Source: Neisseria macacae ATCC 33926
GTDB lineage: Bacteria > Pseudomonadota > Gammaproteobacteria > Burkholderiales > Neisseriaceae
DNA length: 64,000 bases
Reading direction: 5' to 3'
NCBI RefSeq assembly: GCF_022749495.1
Contig: NZ_CP094241.1
Coordinates: forward strand, 744,001 to 808,000
Under the pieces are notes generated by a model. It worked only from the letters and a program-made list of their open reading frames with translations, was not told where the DNA came from and did not search any database. A program made the translations under genes and the position numbers. This document shows, in pieces, positions 25,917 through 33,875 of this stretch (position 1 is its first letter; every line of letters begins with the position of its first letter).

Positions 25917-26651
25917 ATGAAAAATTTTCTTAAAAAACAACTCGCATGGCTGACCGACCAAGCATTGTGCCTGTCGGTATCCTTCCTCACCGGCGTCCGG
26001 CCCAAAAGCCCGCGCGAGCTGGCGTTCAATCCGCAGCAGAAAGTGTATTACGCCAATCACGGCAGCCACGGCGATTTTTTGCTGGTGTGGATTTCCCTGC
26101 CGCGCCGCTGGCGGCTTTCGACGCGTCCCGTTGCCGGCTCGGATTACTGGCTGACCAACAAACTCAAGCGTTTCATCATCCAAAACGTCTTCAACGCGCT
26201 CTTGATTCCGCGCCACAGCGACAATCCGCAGTCGATTACCGAACAGATGAACCACGCGCTCCAAGCGGGCGATTCGCTGATTATCTTCCCCGAAGGCACA
26301 CGCAATACGGACGAAAACGAAATCCTACTCCCCTTCAAATCAGGTATTTACCATCTGGCGAAAAGCAAGCCGGATACTGAGTTTGTGCCGATATGGATAG
26401 ACAACATCAACCGCGTCCTGCCCAAAGGCAAAGTGCTGCCCGTGCCGTTGTTGTGCGAAGTCCACATCGGCGAACCGCTGACCCTGCACGAAGATGAAGA
26501 CAAAGACACTTTCCTGACACGCACCCGCGAAGCTTTGCTGGCGTTGAGGTCGTCTGAAAACGAGTGCAACGAGTTTCGCCAAAATGAACGAAGTGGGTTT
26601 CGCCAAAACGAGTGCAACGAGTCTCAACAAAACAAAGGAGCTGCATCGTGA
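25917..26651 (+). CDS. PlsC-like 1-acylglycerol-3-phosphate acyltransferase
   Basis: 244 aa. HX4D at residues 48-53 (HGSHGD), FPEGTRN at 124-130 and VPIWIDN at about 155 are the acyltransferase blocks I, III and IV. It acylates lysophosphatidate or a related lysolipid at the inner membrane. The last 30 residues (SSENECNEFRQNERSGFRQNE...) are not family sequence; they are encoded by an uptake sequence plus three copies of a short repeat, so the C-terminus has been extended by repeat insertion. Its stop overlaps the start of the next gene (GTGA). Confidence 0.87.
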   Translation: MKNFLKKQLAWLTDQALCLSVSFLTGVRPKSPRELAFNPQQKVYYANHGSHGDFLLVWISLPRRWRLSTRPVAGSDYWLTNKLKRFIIQNVFNALLIPRHSDNPQSITEQMNHALQAGDSLIIFPEGTRNTDENEILLPFKSGIYHLAKSKPDTEFVPIWIDNINRVLPKGKVLPVPLLCEVHIGEPLTLHEDEDKDTFLTRTREALLALRSSENECNEFRQNERSGFRQNECNESQQNKGAAS

Positions 26652-27637
26652 GCTTTGTTAACACGTCCAGCCAAATCATTACCGAACAAACCGCCGCCCA
26701 TCTGACCCCGCAGGCAGGCTATATCTTTACCGGCGTATTTGCCATATTGATTTTCGCCAGTGTCGTCGGGCAATGGCTGAAACGCAAAAACGGCGCAGAC
26801 AATGCCACCATCTCCAATCTCAATGCCCGCATCTACGCTTGGTGGCTGATGACGCTGGTGCTGCTGGTCGCATTTTGGTTCGGCAAAACGGGGACGGTGG
26901 CGCTGTTTTTCCTGATTTCGTTTGCCGCCTTGCGCGAATTTATGACCCTCGTCTATCGCCGCCGCAGCGATTATTACAGCATGGTAGTGTGTTTCTACCT
27001 GCTGCTGCCGGTGCAATATTATTTCGTCTATGACGGTTGGTATGGCATGTTCAGCATTTTCATCCCCGTTTACGGCTTTCTGGTGTTGCCGATTATCGCC
27101 AGCCTGAGCGGTCAAACCGCCCATTTCCTCGAACGCGCCGCCAAAACGCAGTGGATGTCGATGATCTGCATCTTCTGCCTTTCACACGTTCCCGCCCTGA
27201 TGTTCCTGAACTTGGATGACTTTGACAGCAGCGGCAATATCCTGCTGCTGATGTTTCTGATTTTCGTGGTGCAGGCTTCAGACGTGTTGCAATACGTTTG
27301 GGGCAAACTGGTCGGCGGTGCTAAAATCATGCCTTCGCTTTCTCCGTCCAAAACCATATCCGGCACGGTCGGCGGCATTTTGTCCGCCACCGTACTCGCC
27401 GCGCTGCTGTCGCCGATGACGCCGTTTAGCCACGGCCAGGCCGCCGCTATCGGTTTCGTCATCTGCCTGATGGGTTTCTTCGGCGGGCTGGTGATGTCTG
27501 CCATCAAACGCGACTACGGCGTCAAAGACTGGGGCAACATGATACGCGGCCACGGCGGTATGCTCGACCGCGTGGATTCCATCTGCTTCGCCGCTCCCGT
27601 GTTCTTCCACATTGTCCGGTATTATTGGAACGGTTGA
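26648..27637 (+). CDS. Phosphatidate cytidylyltransferase paralogue, YnbB-like
   Basis: 329 aa from a GTG at 26648 overlapping the acyltransferase stop; the AAGGAG site 8 bases upstream decides this start over the ATG at 26612. Eight or so transmembrane segments and the CdsA signature SAIKRDYGVKDWGNMIRGHG then GMLDRVDS near residues 285-310. It makes CDP-diacylglycerol. It resembles YnbB rather than the essential CdsA, which is not seen in this window. Genetic coupling to the acyltransferase suggests phosphatidate is passed directly to it. Confidence 0.86.
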   Translation: MSFVNTSSQIITEQTAAHLTPQAGYIFTGVFAILIFASVVGQWLKRKNGADNATISNLNARIYAWWLMTLVLLVAFWFGKTGTVALFFLISFAALREFMTLVYRRRSDYYSMVVCFYLLLPVQYYFVYDGWYGMFSIFIPVYGFLVLPIIASLSGQTAHFLERAAKTQWMSMICIFCLSHVPALMFLNLDDFDSSGNILLLMFLIFVVQASDVLQYVWGKLVGGAKIMPSLSPSKTISGTVGGILSATVLAALLSPMTPFSHGQAAAIGFVICLMGFFGGLVMSAIKRDYGVKDWGNMIRGHGGMLDRVDSICFAAPVFFHIVRYYWNG

Positions 27638-27670
27638 ATCTGCTGTTGATCGTTCTACTTAAAACCATGC

Positions 27671-27719
27671 AAAAAGGTCGTCTGAAAACCCAAATCCAAG
27701 TTTCAGACGACCTTTTGTC
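27671..27719. terminator. Bidirectional uptake-sequence terminator
   Basis: AAAAAGGTCGTCTGAAAAC and GTTTCAGACGACCTTTTG between the convergent CdsA paralogue and tsaD. Confidence 0.88.
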
Positions 27720-27730
27720 TTTGTTACACA

Positions 27731-28792
27731 CTATTTCACAATATCCGACAGCGGCCAGCGCGGTTTGACGTTGAACGCGCCTACGGGCTGCCGCTCCTGC
27801 AACCTCATCGCGCCGGCGAAGGCAATCATCGCGCCGTTGTCGGTGCAGTATTCCATGGGCGGGAAGCAGACTTTGATTTTTTCTTCCTTAGGTTTGGGTT
27901 TGCCTTTTTCAGACGGCTTTTTGACGCTCAGGCGGGAAAATTCGTCGCGCAGCTTCCAGTTTGCACCGACGCCGCCCGCGACGACCAAAGTTCTGAAACC
28001 GGTATCCAACAAGGCTTTTTTAGCTTTGGCGGCGAGAACGTCAATCACCGCGTCTTGAAACGCGCGGCAGATGTCGTTGCGCGTTTGCTCGGGGATTTCG
28101 CCGTCGTTTTCGGCGCGGACTTTTTCGACGGCGGTCAGCACGGCGGTTTTCAAACCGGAGAAGCTCATCTGTAAATCGTGCGAATGGAGCATGGGGCGCG
28201 GGAACGAGAAGGCATCGGGGTTGCCCTGCTTTGCGAGTTCGGACAGCTTTGCGCCGCCGGGGTAGGGCAGCCCTAAGAGTTTGGCGGTTTTGTCGAACGC
28301 CTCGCCCGCCGCATCGTCGACGCTTTCGCCCATCAGCGTGTAATCGCCGATGCCGCGCACCGCCATAAACTGCGTATGTCCGCCCGAAACCAGCAGGGCG
28401 ACGAACGGAAATTCGGGTTTGTCGTCTGCCAAAAGTGGGGAGAGCAAATGGCCTTCGAGATGGTGGACGGGAATGACGGGTTTGTTCAAGGCAAACGCCA
28501 AGGCATTGGCATAGCCCGAACCCGCCAGAAGCGCGCCGCCCAAACCCGGCCCTTGGGTGTAGGCGACGGCATCGATATCGTCATAGGAAACGCCCGCTTC
28601 CTGCAAACAGCCCTGCGTCAGCGGCACGACGCGGCGGATGTGGTCGCGGCTGGCAAGTTCGGGGACAACGCCGCCGTATTCGGCGTGCATCGCCATTTGG
28701 GTGTGAAGATGGTGCGCCAACAGGCCGCGTTCGGTGTCGTAAAGCGCAACGCCCGTTTCATCGCAGGATGATTCGATTCCGAGTACCAGCAT
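27731..28792 (-). CDS. tsaD: tRNA N6-adenosine threonylcarbamoyltransferase
   Basis: 353 aa from MLVLGIESS; the open frame to 28927 is longer but family similarity starts here. TsaD transfers the threonylcarbamoyl group to A37 of ANN-reading tRNAs with TsaB and TsaE. The metal site HLEGH (H111, H115) and SGGHTQ, [14 protein letters not shown] and the late [12 protein letters not shown] / [14 protein letters not shown] segments are all present. Monocistronic. Confidence 0.97.
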   Translation of the reverse strand: MLVLGIESSCDETGVALYDTERGLLAHHLHTQMAMHAEYGGVVPELASRDHIRRVVPLTQGCLQEAGVSYDDIDAVAYTQGPGLGGALLAGSGYANALAFALNKPVIPVHHLEGHLLSPLLADDKPEFPFVALLVSGGHTQFMAVRGIGDYTLMGESVDDAAGEAFDKTAKLLGLPYPGGAKLSELAKQGNPDAFSFPRPMLHSHDLQMSFSGLKTAVLTAVEKVRAENDGEIPEQTRNDICRAFQDAVIDVLAAKAKKALLDTGFRTLVVAGGVGANWKLRDEFSRLSVKKPSEKGKPKPKEEKIKVCFPPMEYCTDNGAMIAFAGAMRLQERQPVGAFNVKPRWPLSDIVK

Positions 28793-28876
28793 GGTTTGAG
28801 GTCGTCTGAAAATAAGGATGCGGTATTTTAACGGATTTCGGGCCGTGTTCGCAGTCCATTGCTCGTTCTCCATAAC

Positions 28877-28923
28877 GAAAAGGTCGTCTGAAACCCAAAA
28901 ATCAGGTTTCAGACGACCTTTGG
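28877..28923. terminator. Uptake-sequence terminator of the TonB-dependent receptor
   Basis: AAAAGGTCGTCTGAAAC...GTTTCAGACGACCTTT, 13 bases past the receptor stop on the minus strand (leftward tail TTTTCG). Confidence 0.8.
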
Positions 28924-28935
28924 TCAACGTTTCTA

Positions 28936-31032
28936 TCAGAAGCGGTAATTCACGCCCAAGGCGAACTCGCGACCGCGTTCGTAGAAGGGAGTGCGTCCGT
29001 TGCCGTCGGGGAAGCGTTGGCTGTGCGAACGGTATTGTTTGTTGCCGATGTTGTTGACGGCGAAGTTGACGTTCAGGTTGTCTTTTTTCAGCGGCTGCCA
29101 GTTGGCGTAGATGTCGTGTACGCCGTAGCCTGATTTCTTGCCGTGAATCGTGCCTTGTCCGCGGGCGACATCGGTATATTTCACGCTTTGGGCGTAGCGG
29201 CCGCGCCAGCCGATTTCGAGTTTGGGGTTTTCAAACTGATAAGACAGGCCGGTCAGCCATTGGCGGCCGGTGTTCCAGAAGGTGAACGAGCTTTCGTGGT
29301 CTTCCGCTTGAATCGGGCTTTCGCCGTAGTACATTTCGCCGTTCAGGCGGGGTTTGACGTAGGACACGCCGGCGCGCGCGGTCAGACCGCCCCAGCGGTA
29401 GGATGCGTCAAGTTCGTAGCCGTAGGTTTTGAGCGTGCCGCCGTTGTAAATCTTACCGCGTTCGGTAATGGAGGCGGTGTTGTTGTTGATTTTTGCCCAA
29501 CGATAGACGATGAGGTCTTTGATGCGTTGGTGGAACACGCTGCCGCTGACGTTGAAGTTGTCGTTGCGCCATTTGAAGCCCAGTTCGGCGCGGCGGGCGG
29601 TTTCGGCTTTGAGGTTGCTGTCCAAATCGGCGGCGGCGCCTGCGCGTTCGTTAGCCAACAGGGCTTCGTTCAGGCGGGGCGCACGGCTTGCCTGATTGAG
29701 GTTTGCCAAGAGGGAGAAGTTGTCGTTGATGTCCCAAATCGCGCCGATGCTGGGGTTGAGCTGACCGTGCGACGCGCTTTGTTTGCTGGCGGCGTTGTAT
29801 TTGAAATGGTCGTAACGCAGGCCGGTGGTCAGGGTAACGGGGTGCAGGTTCCAAATACCTTCCGCGTACACGCCGTATTCGGCTTTTTTCTCTTTGTCGC
29901 GGTCATACAGGCCGAGAATCTTCAGCCATGCGCCTTTGTCGGACGGCTCGGAGGTTTCGTGGCGGTAGTTGACGCCGTATTTCACCATGTGTCCGTCGCC
30001 GAAGGAGCTGGCGAGGTTCAGATTCGCGCCGGTCGCTTTGATTTTGCTCAACTCAAGCTGACCGATGGGAACGCCGCCTTGAGCCGTGCCGGAAGCTTGG
30101 GCTTTCGGGGAAGGCGCGCCTTTAGGCGGTTTGGTATCGTCGGTATTGATTTGGAAGACGTTGGCGTCGATTTTGTCGAGGAAGCCGACATTGCGGCCGC
30201 GGTATTCCAGATTGTAGGATTGCTCTTTTTGGTAAGTGCCGTCCACGCCGACGTAGCTGTCAACGTTTTGGAACTCGGCTTTGTCGGTGCGGTTGCCTTT
30301 TTGGTATTCCTGACGGTAGGTCAGGCGGATGCCGTGGTCGTCGTTGAAGTCGTAGCCGATTTTGGCGAGGTAGCTGTGCTGTTTCAGACGACTGCCGCGG
30401 TTGACGTTGCCGTTGCCGTCTTTGTAGTCGCGGTTGTTGAGGAAGTTGCCTGCAAACAGGGCATCGAAGCCGTTTTGATAGCCGTAAACCGCCGCGTTGC
30501 CGGTTGAGCCTTTATTGCTGCTCAAGCCTGCGCCGAGTTTGAAACCGAAAGGTTTGCCGTCGGTCAGCAGGTCTTTCGCGTCAACCGTCGTTACGCGGAT
30601 GGTGCCGCCGACCGCGCCCAAACCCGCGCTCGCCGCGCCCGTGCCTTTTTCGACGTTGATGCTTTTCACCAAAGCAGGATCAAGCTGGAAGCGGCTTTGG
30701 TGGTGGAAGATTTTGGTGGATTGGCTGGTGCCGTCCACTTCCAAATTAATCTTGTCTTCGCCGACGCCGCGGATGCTGTAAAACTGCGCCACGCCGTTGC
30801 CGCCGCCGACATCCATACCGATTTGGTCTTTCATGACCTGTTTCAAATCGGTCGAAGTCTCGCGGTCAAGCTGGTTGCGGGTAACGCGGGTTGGTACGGC
30901 GGTGGCGGTAACGACGACTTCTTTCAGTTCGGCAGTCGCTTCGGGGCGGACGTTGTCTGCATGGGCAAAACCTGAAGACAGTGCCAGCACCATGATGCTG
31001 AAACGGAAGGCGGGGGAATGGGGGGATTTCAT
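28936..31032 (-). CDS. TonB-dependent outer membrane receptor, FetA/FrpB-like
   Basis: 698 aa. Signal peptide to FAHA-DN (about 25). The plug domain follows ([20 protein letters not shown], then [34 protein letters not shown]), and then a 22-strand barrel ending FALGVNYRF with C-terminal Phe. No TonB box is certain; [10 protein letters not shown] near residue 37 fits one. The plug and C-terminus closely match the neisserial ferric-enterobactin receptor FetA pattern, but loops differ (a Pro/Lys-rich loop near 305-320), so ligand may differ. A Fur-like site lies upstream. A 454-codon antisense frame is a shadow. Confidence 0.88.
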   Translation of the reverse strand: MKSPHSPAFRFSIMVLALSSGFAHADNVRPEATAELKEVVVTATAVPTRVTRNQLDRETSTDLKQVMKDQIGMDVGGGNGVAQFYSIRGVGEDKINLEVDGTSQSTKIFHHQSRFQLDPALVKSINVEKGTGAASAGLGAVGGTIRVTTVDAKDLLTDGKPFGFKLGAGLSSNKGSTGNAAVYGYQNGFDALFAGNFLNNRDYKDGNGNVNRGSRLKQHSYLAKIGYDFNDDHGIRLTYRQEYQKGNRTDKAEFQNVDSYVGVDGTYQKEQSYNLEYRGRNVGFLDKIDANVFQINTDDTKPPKGAPSPKAQASGTAQGGVPIGQLELSKIKATGANLNLASSFGDGHMVKYGVNYRHETSEPSDKGAWLKILGLYDRDKEKKAEYGVYAEGIWNLHPVTLTTGLRYDHFKYNAASKQSASHGQLNPSIGAIWDINDNFSLLANLNQASRAPRLNEALLANERAGAAADLDSNLKAETARRAELGFKWRNDNFNVSGSVFHQRIKDLIVYRWAKINNNTASITERGKIYNGGTLKTYGYELDASYRWGGLTARAGVSYVKPRLNGEMYYGESPIQAEDHESSFTFWNTGRQWLTGLSYQFENPKLEIGWRGRYAQSVKYTDVARGQGTIHGKKSGYGVHDIYANWQPLKKDNLNVNFAVNNIGNKQYRSHSQRFPDGNGRTPFYERGREFALGVNYRF

Positions 31033-31084
31033 ATTCTTCCTCTAGTTGGGTGATTAAGGGGAGTTGTGTTAAATCAAGAGTGTA

Positions 31085-31119
31085 TATTCTAATATTTTTT
31101 GATAATGATTTGCAAACAA
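31085..31119 (-). promoter_or_regulatory. Fur-box-like operator and promoter of the receptor gene
   Basis: GATAATGATTTGCAAAC at 31101-31117 matches the left half and centre of the Fur consensus GATAATGATAATCATTATC. Leftward, TTGCAA and TAGAAT (18-base spacing) are possible -35 and -10 elements overlapping it, which would give iron repression. Confidence 0.65.
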
Positions 31120-31342
31120 TATACGTTACTCCGAGAATATTAATCATATTTTCAGAGGCCTACATTTATTGATGCTCTTTAACCGAATGTGGCGGAAACC
31201 GGATTTTCAGAAGGGCTAGCGATATTTTTGCTGTCGGCATCGTGTTGTTTGATGGCTGGGGCAAGGCCGGCGGGGATGGGAAACCTGTGTTTTAGGAAGA
31301 GGAGGGTGTGATGCGGATATTTGGATGGAGGGATGGAACATA

Positions 31343-31384
31343 GAAAAAGGTCGTCTGAAAACGGTTTTCAGACGACCTTTTGTG
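31343..31384 (-). terminator. Uptake-sequence terminator of the two-component operon
   Basis: AAAAAGGTCGTCTGAAAACGGTTTTCAGACGACCTTTT: two uptake sequences separated by CG. On the minus strand the tail is TTTTTC. Confidence 0.85.
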
Positions 31385-31387
31385 TGC

Positions 31388-32716
31388 TTAGTCTGCTTTG
31401 AGCAACCTTTTATCCAATTGCGCCTGTATCAGCAGGCCATGGGCGAAGTTGCGGCTGTCGGCGAGGATGAGTTTGCCGCCGTAGCGTTTGGCGATGGCGT
31501 CGGCGATGGAGAGTCCGAGTCCGGTGCCTTGTTGTTCCGTGCCGAGTATGCGGTAGAAGGCGTCGGTTACGCGGCTGCGTTCGGCGGCGGGGATGCCGGG
31601 GCCGTCGTCTTCCACCCAGATGGCGAGGGTGGTCGGGGTCTCGCTGAAACCTATGTCGATGCGGCCGCCTGCGGGGGTGTAGCGGATGGCGTTGTCGGTG
31701 AAGGTTTTGATGAGGGTGTAGATTTCGGTGTCGTCGGCTCGGATGCGCAGGTCGTTTTCGACGGCGACGCCGATGTCTTGCTGTTTGTCGAGGGCGAGGG
31801 GCATGAGTTCTTGCAGCACGCGGCGGAACTGGGCTTGCAGGCTGATATCGGTCAGGTTGCGTTGGGTTTCGGAGCCTTGGGCGCGGGCGTGGGTCAGGAG
31901 CTGCTCGAGCAGGTGGCGGTTGCGCTGTATGCTTTGGAGGATGAGTCCGGTCTGTTCGCGGGCTTCGTCCGATTGGGGCAGCTTGGTGAGCCGTTCTGCC
32001 TGAAGGGAGAGGGCGGTCAGTGGGCTGCGCAGTTCGTGGGCGGCATCGGCGATGAAGCGTTGCTGGCGGCGGATGTTTTCGCCTGTGCGTTGCAGCAGTT
32101 GGTTGATGGCGGTAACGAAGCCTTGTATTTCACTGGGCACGCCTTCTCCGTCCAGCGGCGAGAGGTCGTCTGAACGGCGTTTGCCGAGGGAGGCGGAAAG
32201 GGTTTTGACGGGGCGCATGGCGCGGTAGGTGATCCATACGGTCAGCAGGATCATGAGGGGCAGGGCGATGAGCAGCGGGAGGACGCTTTGGTAGGCGGCG
32301 GTGGCTGCGAGGTCGTCGCGGTATTCGGTTTCTTGGAGTACGGCGATTTTGCCTTGCGGGGTTTGGCGGATGTAGGCGCGGTATTCGTCGTCGTCATCGT
32401 CGTCGTCATCAACGCTGCCTTTGATGGTGTGGAATCCTTCGCCGAGTGTGTCGGACAAAGGGACGGTGTCTTCTTGTCCGAAGGTTTGGATGAGGATGTG
32501 GTTTTCGCTGCCTATTTGTGTGTAGTCGGTGGTTTTGGGGTTGATATAGGCGGCGGTTTGGCGCAACAGGTCGTCCTGAAGCTCTTCGGCTTCATGGTAG
32601 GTTTGGTAATAGGAGAATGCGCCTGCGATGATGGACAAAGGCAGGAACATCAGTATCAGGGCGATGCTGATACGGACTTGCAGGGATTGTTTGAGGGTCT
32701 GGATAAAGTGATGCAT
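31388..32716 (-). CDS. Sensor histidine kinase (PmrB/QseC-like)
   Basis: 442 aa. Transmembrane helices at about 17-38 and 143-163 flank a periplasmic sensor of about 105 residues; a HAMP-like segment follows (ITYRAMRPVKTLSASL); the H-box FIADAAHELRSPLTAL has the phosphorylated His227; the ATP-binding blocks TDNAIRYTPAGG, EDDGPGIP and GTGLGLSIA are complete. The sensor contains eight consecutive Asp (103-110), possibly a metal or polyamine/cation-sensing patch. Partner of the regulator at 32948, from which it is separated by 231 bases and a CREE. Confidence 0.9.
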   Translation of the reverse strand: MHHFIQTLKQSLQVRISIALILMFLPLSIIAGAFSYYQTYHEAEELQDDLLRQTAAYINPKTTDYTQIGSENHILIQTFGQEDTVPLSDTLGEGFHTIKGSVDDDDDDDDEYRAYIRQTPQGKIAVLQETEYRDDLAATAAYQSVLPLLIALPLMILLTVWITYRAMRPVKTLSASLGKRRSDDLSPLDGEGVPSEIQGFVTAINQLLQRTGENIRRQQRFIADAAHELRSPLTALSLQAERLTKLPQSDEAREQTGLILQSIQRNRHLLEQLLTHARAQGSETQRNLTDISLQAQFRRVLQELMPLALDKQQDIGVAVENDLRIRADDTEIYTLIKTFTDNAIRYTPAGGRIDIGFSETPTTLAIWVEDDGPGIPAAERSRVTDAFYRILGTEQQGTGLGLSIADAIAKRYGGKLILADSRNFAHGLLIQAQLDKRLLKAD

Positions 32717-32748
32717 AGTGTGTTTGGTGAGGCTGTTTTAGGTTTTGT

Positions 32749-32905
32749 TATAGTGGATTAACTTTAAACCAGTACGGCGTTGCCTCGCCTTAGCTCAAAG
32801 AGAACGATTCTCTAAGGTGCTGAAGCACCAAGTGAATCGGTTCCGTACTATCTGTACTGTCTGCGGCTTCGTCGCCTTGTCCTGATTTAAAGTTAATCCA
32901 CTATA
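32749..32905. repeat. CREE, full length, inside a two-component operon
   Basis: 157 bp, intact ends. It lies between the regulator stop (32948) and the kinase start (32716), both leftward, so it is transcribed with them or splits them. Confidence 0.95.
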
Positions 32906-32947
32906 TTGATTATGGCATGGGCGGGCATGGATGCGCGGATTGGGGTT

Positions 32948-33619
32948 TCAGACGACCTCTTTGGCGACCAGCCAGCCTACGCCGCGTACGTTTTGGATGT
33001 GTTCTTTGCCGAGCTTTTTGCGTAGGGCGTGGATGAGGAAATCGACGGCGTTGCTCTCGACTTCTTCGCCCCAGCCGTAGATTTTGTCTTCAAGGTCGCT
33101 GCGGGAGAGGATGATGCCGGGACGCATCATCAGGGCTTGGAGGACGGCAAATTCTTTGTTGCTCAGGAGGACGGGTTTGTCTTGTCCTTTGACTTCGACT
33201 TGGTAGGTGGCGGGGTTGAGGGTAAGCGCGCCGTTGGTCAGCAGGGTTTGGCTGTGGCCGCTGTGGCGGCGCAGGACGGCGCGCATACGGGCTTGCAGCT
33301 CCGCCATGTCGAAGGGTTTGACGATGTAGTCGTCGGCGCCGCCGTCCAGTCCGTTGAGGCGGCTGTGGAGGTCGTCGCGGGCGGTTACGATGAGGACGGG
33401 GGTTTTGCTGCCTTCGTGTCGGATTTGGGTGAGGACGTCCAACCCGTCTTTGCCGGGCAGTCCGAGGTCGAGCAGCAGCAAGTCGTAGTTCTGCGCCTGA
33501 AGGGCGGTAGAAACTTGGCTGCCGTTTTTGACCCAATCGACGGCATAGCCGCTGTCTTTGAGGTTGGCGGCTACGGCTTGGGCAATCATGTGGTCGTCTT
33601 CTGCAAGCAATACACGCAT
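32948..33619 (-). CDS. OmpR-family response regulator
   Basis: 223 aa. Receiver domain 1-115 with the acidic pair ED(7-9), phospho-acceptor D51 (LLLDLGLPG), T/A switch (VTARDD) and K near 101 (IVKPFD); winged-helix DNA-binding domain 125-220 with LSNKEFAVLQALMM and SNAVDFLIHALRKKLG...VRGVGWLV. PmrA/QseB type. The last codons Val-Val-stop come from an uptake sequence. First gene of the operon with the histidine kinase. Confidence 0.93.
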   Translation of the reverse strand: MRVLLAEDDHMIAQAVAANLKDSGYAVDWVKNGSQVSTALQAQNYDLLLLDLGLPGKDGLDVLTQIRHEGSKTPVLIVTARDDLHSRLNGLDGGADDYIVKPFDMAELQARMRAVLRRHSGHSQTLLTNGALTLNPATYQVEVKGQDKPVLLSNKEFAVLQALMMRPGIILSRSDLEDKIYGWGEEVESNAVDFLIHALRKKLGKEHIQNVRGVGWLVAKEVV

Positions 33620-33676
33620 GGTGTTCTCCTTAATCAGCGGGAAGGATAGCAGGGGAAAATTAGGAGGGGTTTAGCG

Positions 33677-33722
33677 GGAGGTCGTCTGAAAGGAGCGGCT
33701 GGTTTTCAGACGCCCTTTTGTT
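33677..33722. terminator. Imperfect uptake-sequence hairpin
   Basis: AGGTCGTCTGAAA and TTTTCAGACGCCCTTTTG; one arm has a C in place of A. Confidence 0.5.
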
Positions 33723-33826
33723 ACTTTTCCGTACTTGATTGGGTTTCCTTCGGCGTGGGTTCTGCCGGGTATGGTGGACATTTTCTTCTAAAGGAATACT
33801 GCGTTTGAATGGTCTGCCAATCTTGC

Positions 33827-33874
33827 CAAAAGGTCGTCTGAAAACCCGATTCTGTTTTCAGACGACCTTTTGTC
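33827..33874 (-). terminator. Uptake-sequence terminator of rng
   Basis: AAAAGGTCGTCTGAAAACCCGA...TTTTCAGACGACCTTTT, just past the rng stop. Confidence 0.82.
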
Positions 33875-33875
33875 T

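Noticed and set aside
29143..30507. 454-codon open frame antisense to the TonB-dependent receptor
   Set aside because: Low-complexity Val/Ala/Phe product with no motif; a shadow of the receptor codons.
31325..32173. 282-codon open frame antisense to the histidine kinase
   Set aside because: Shadow; runs through a terminator and has no recognisable protein features.
32385..32412. Asp-codon run as a phase-variation tract
   Set aside because: Unit is a triplet with mixed codons, so slippage would not shift the frame.
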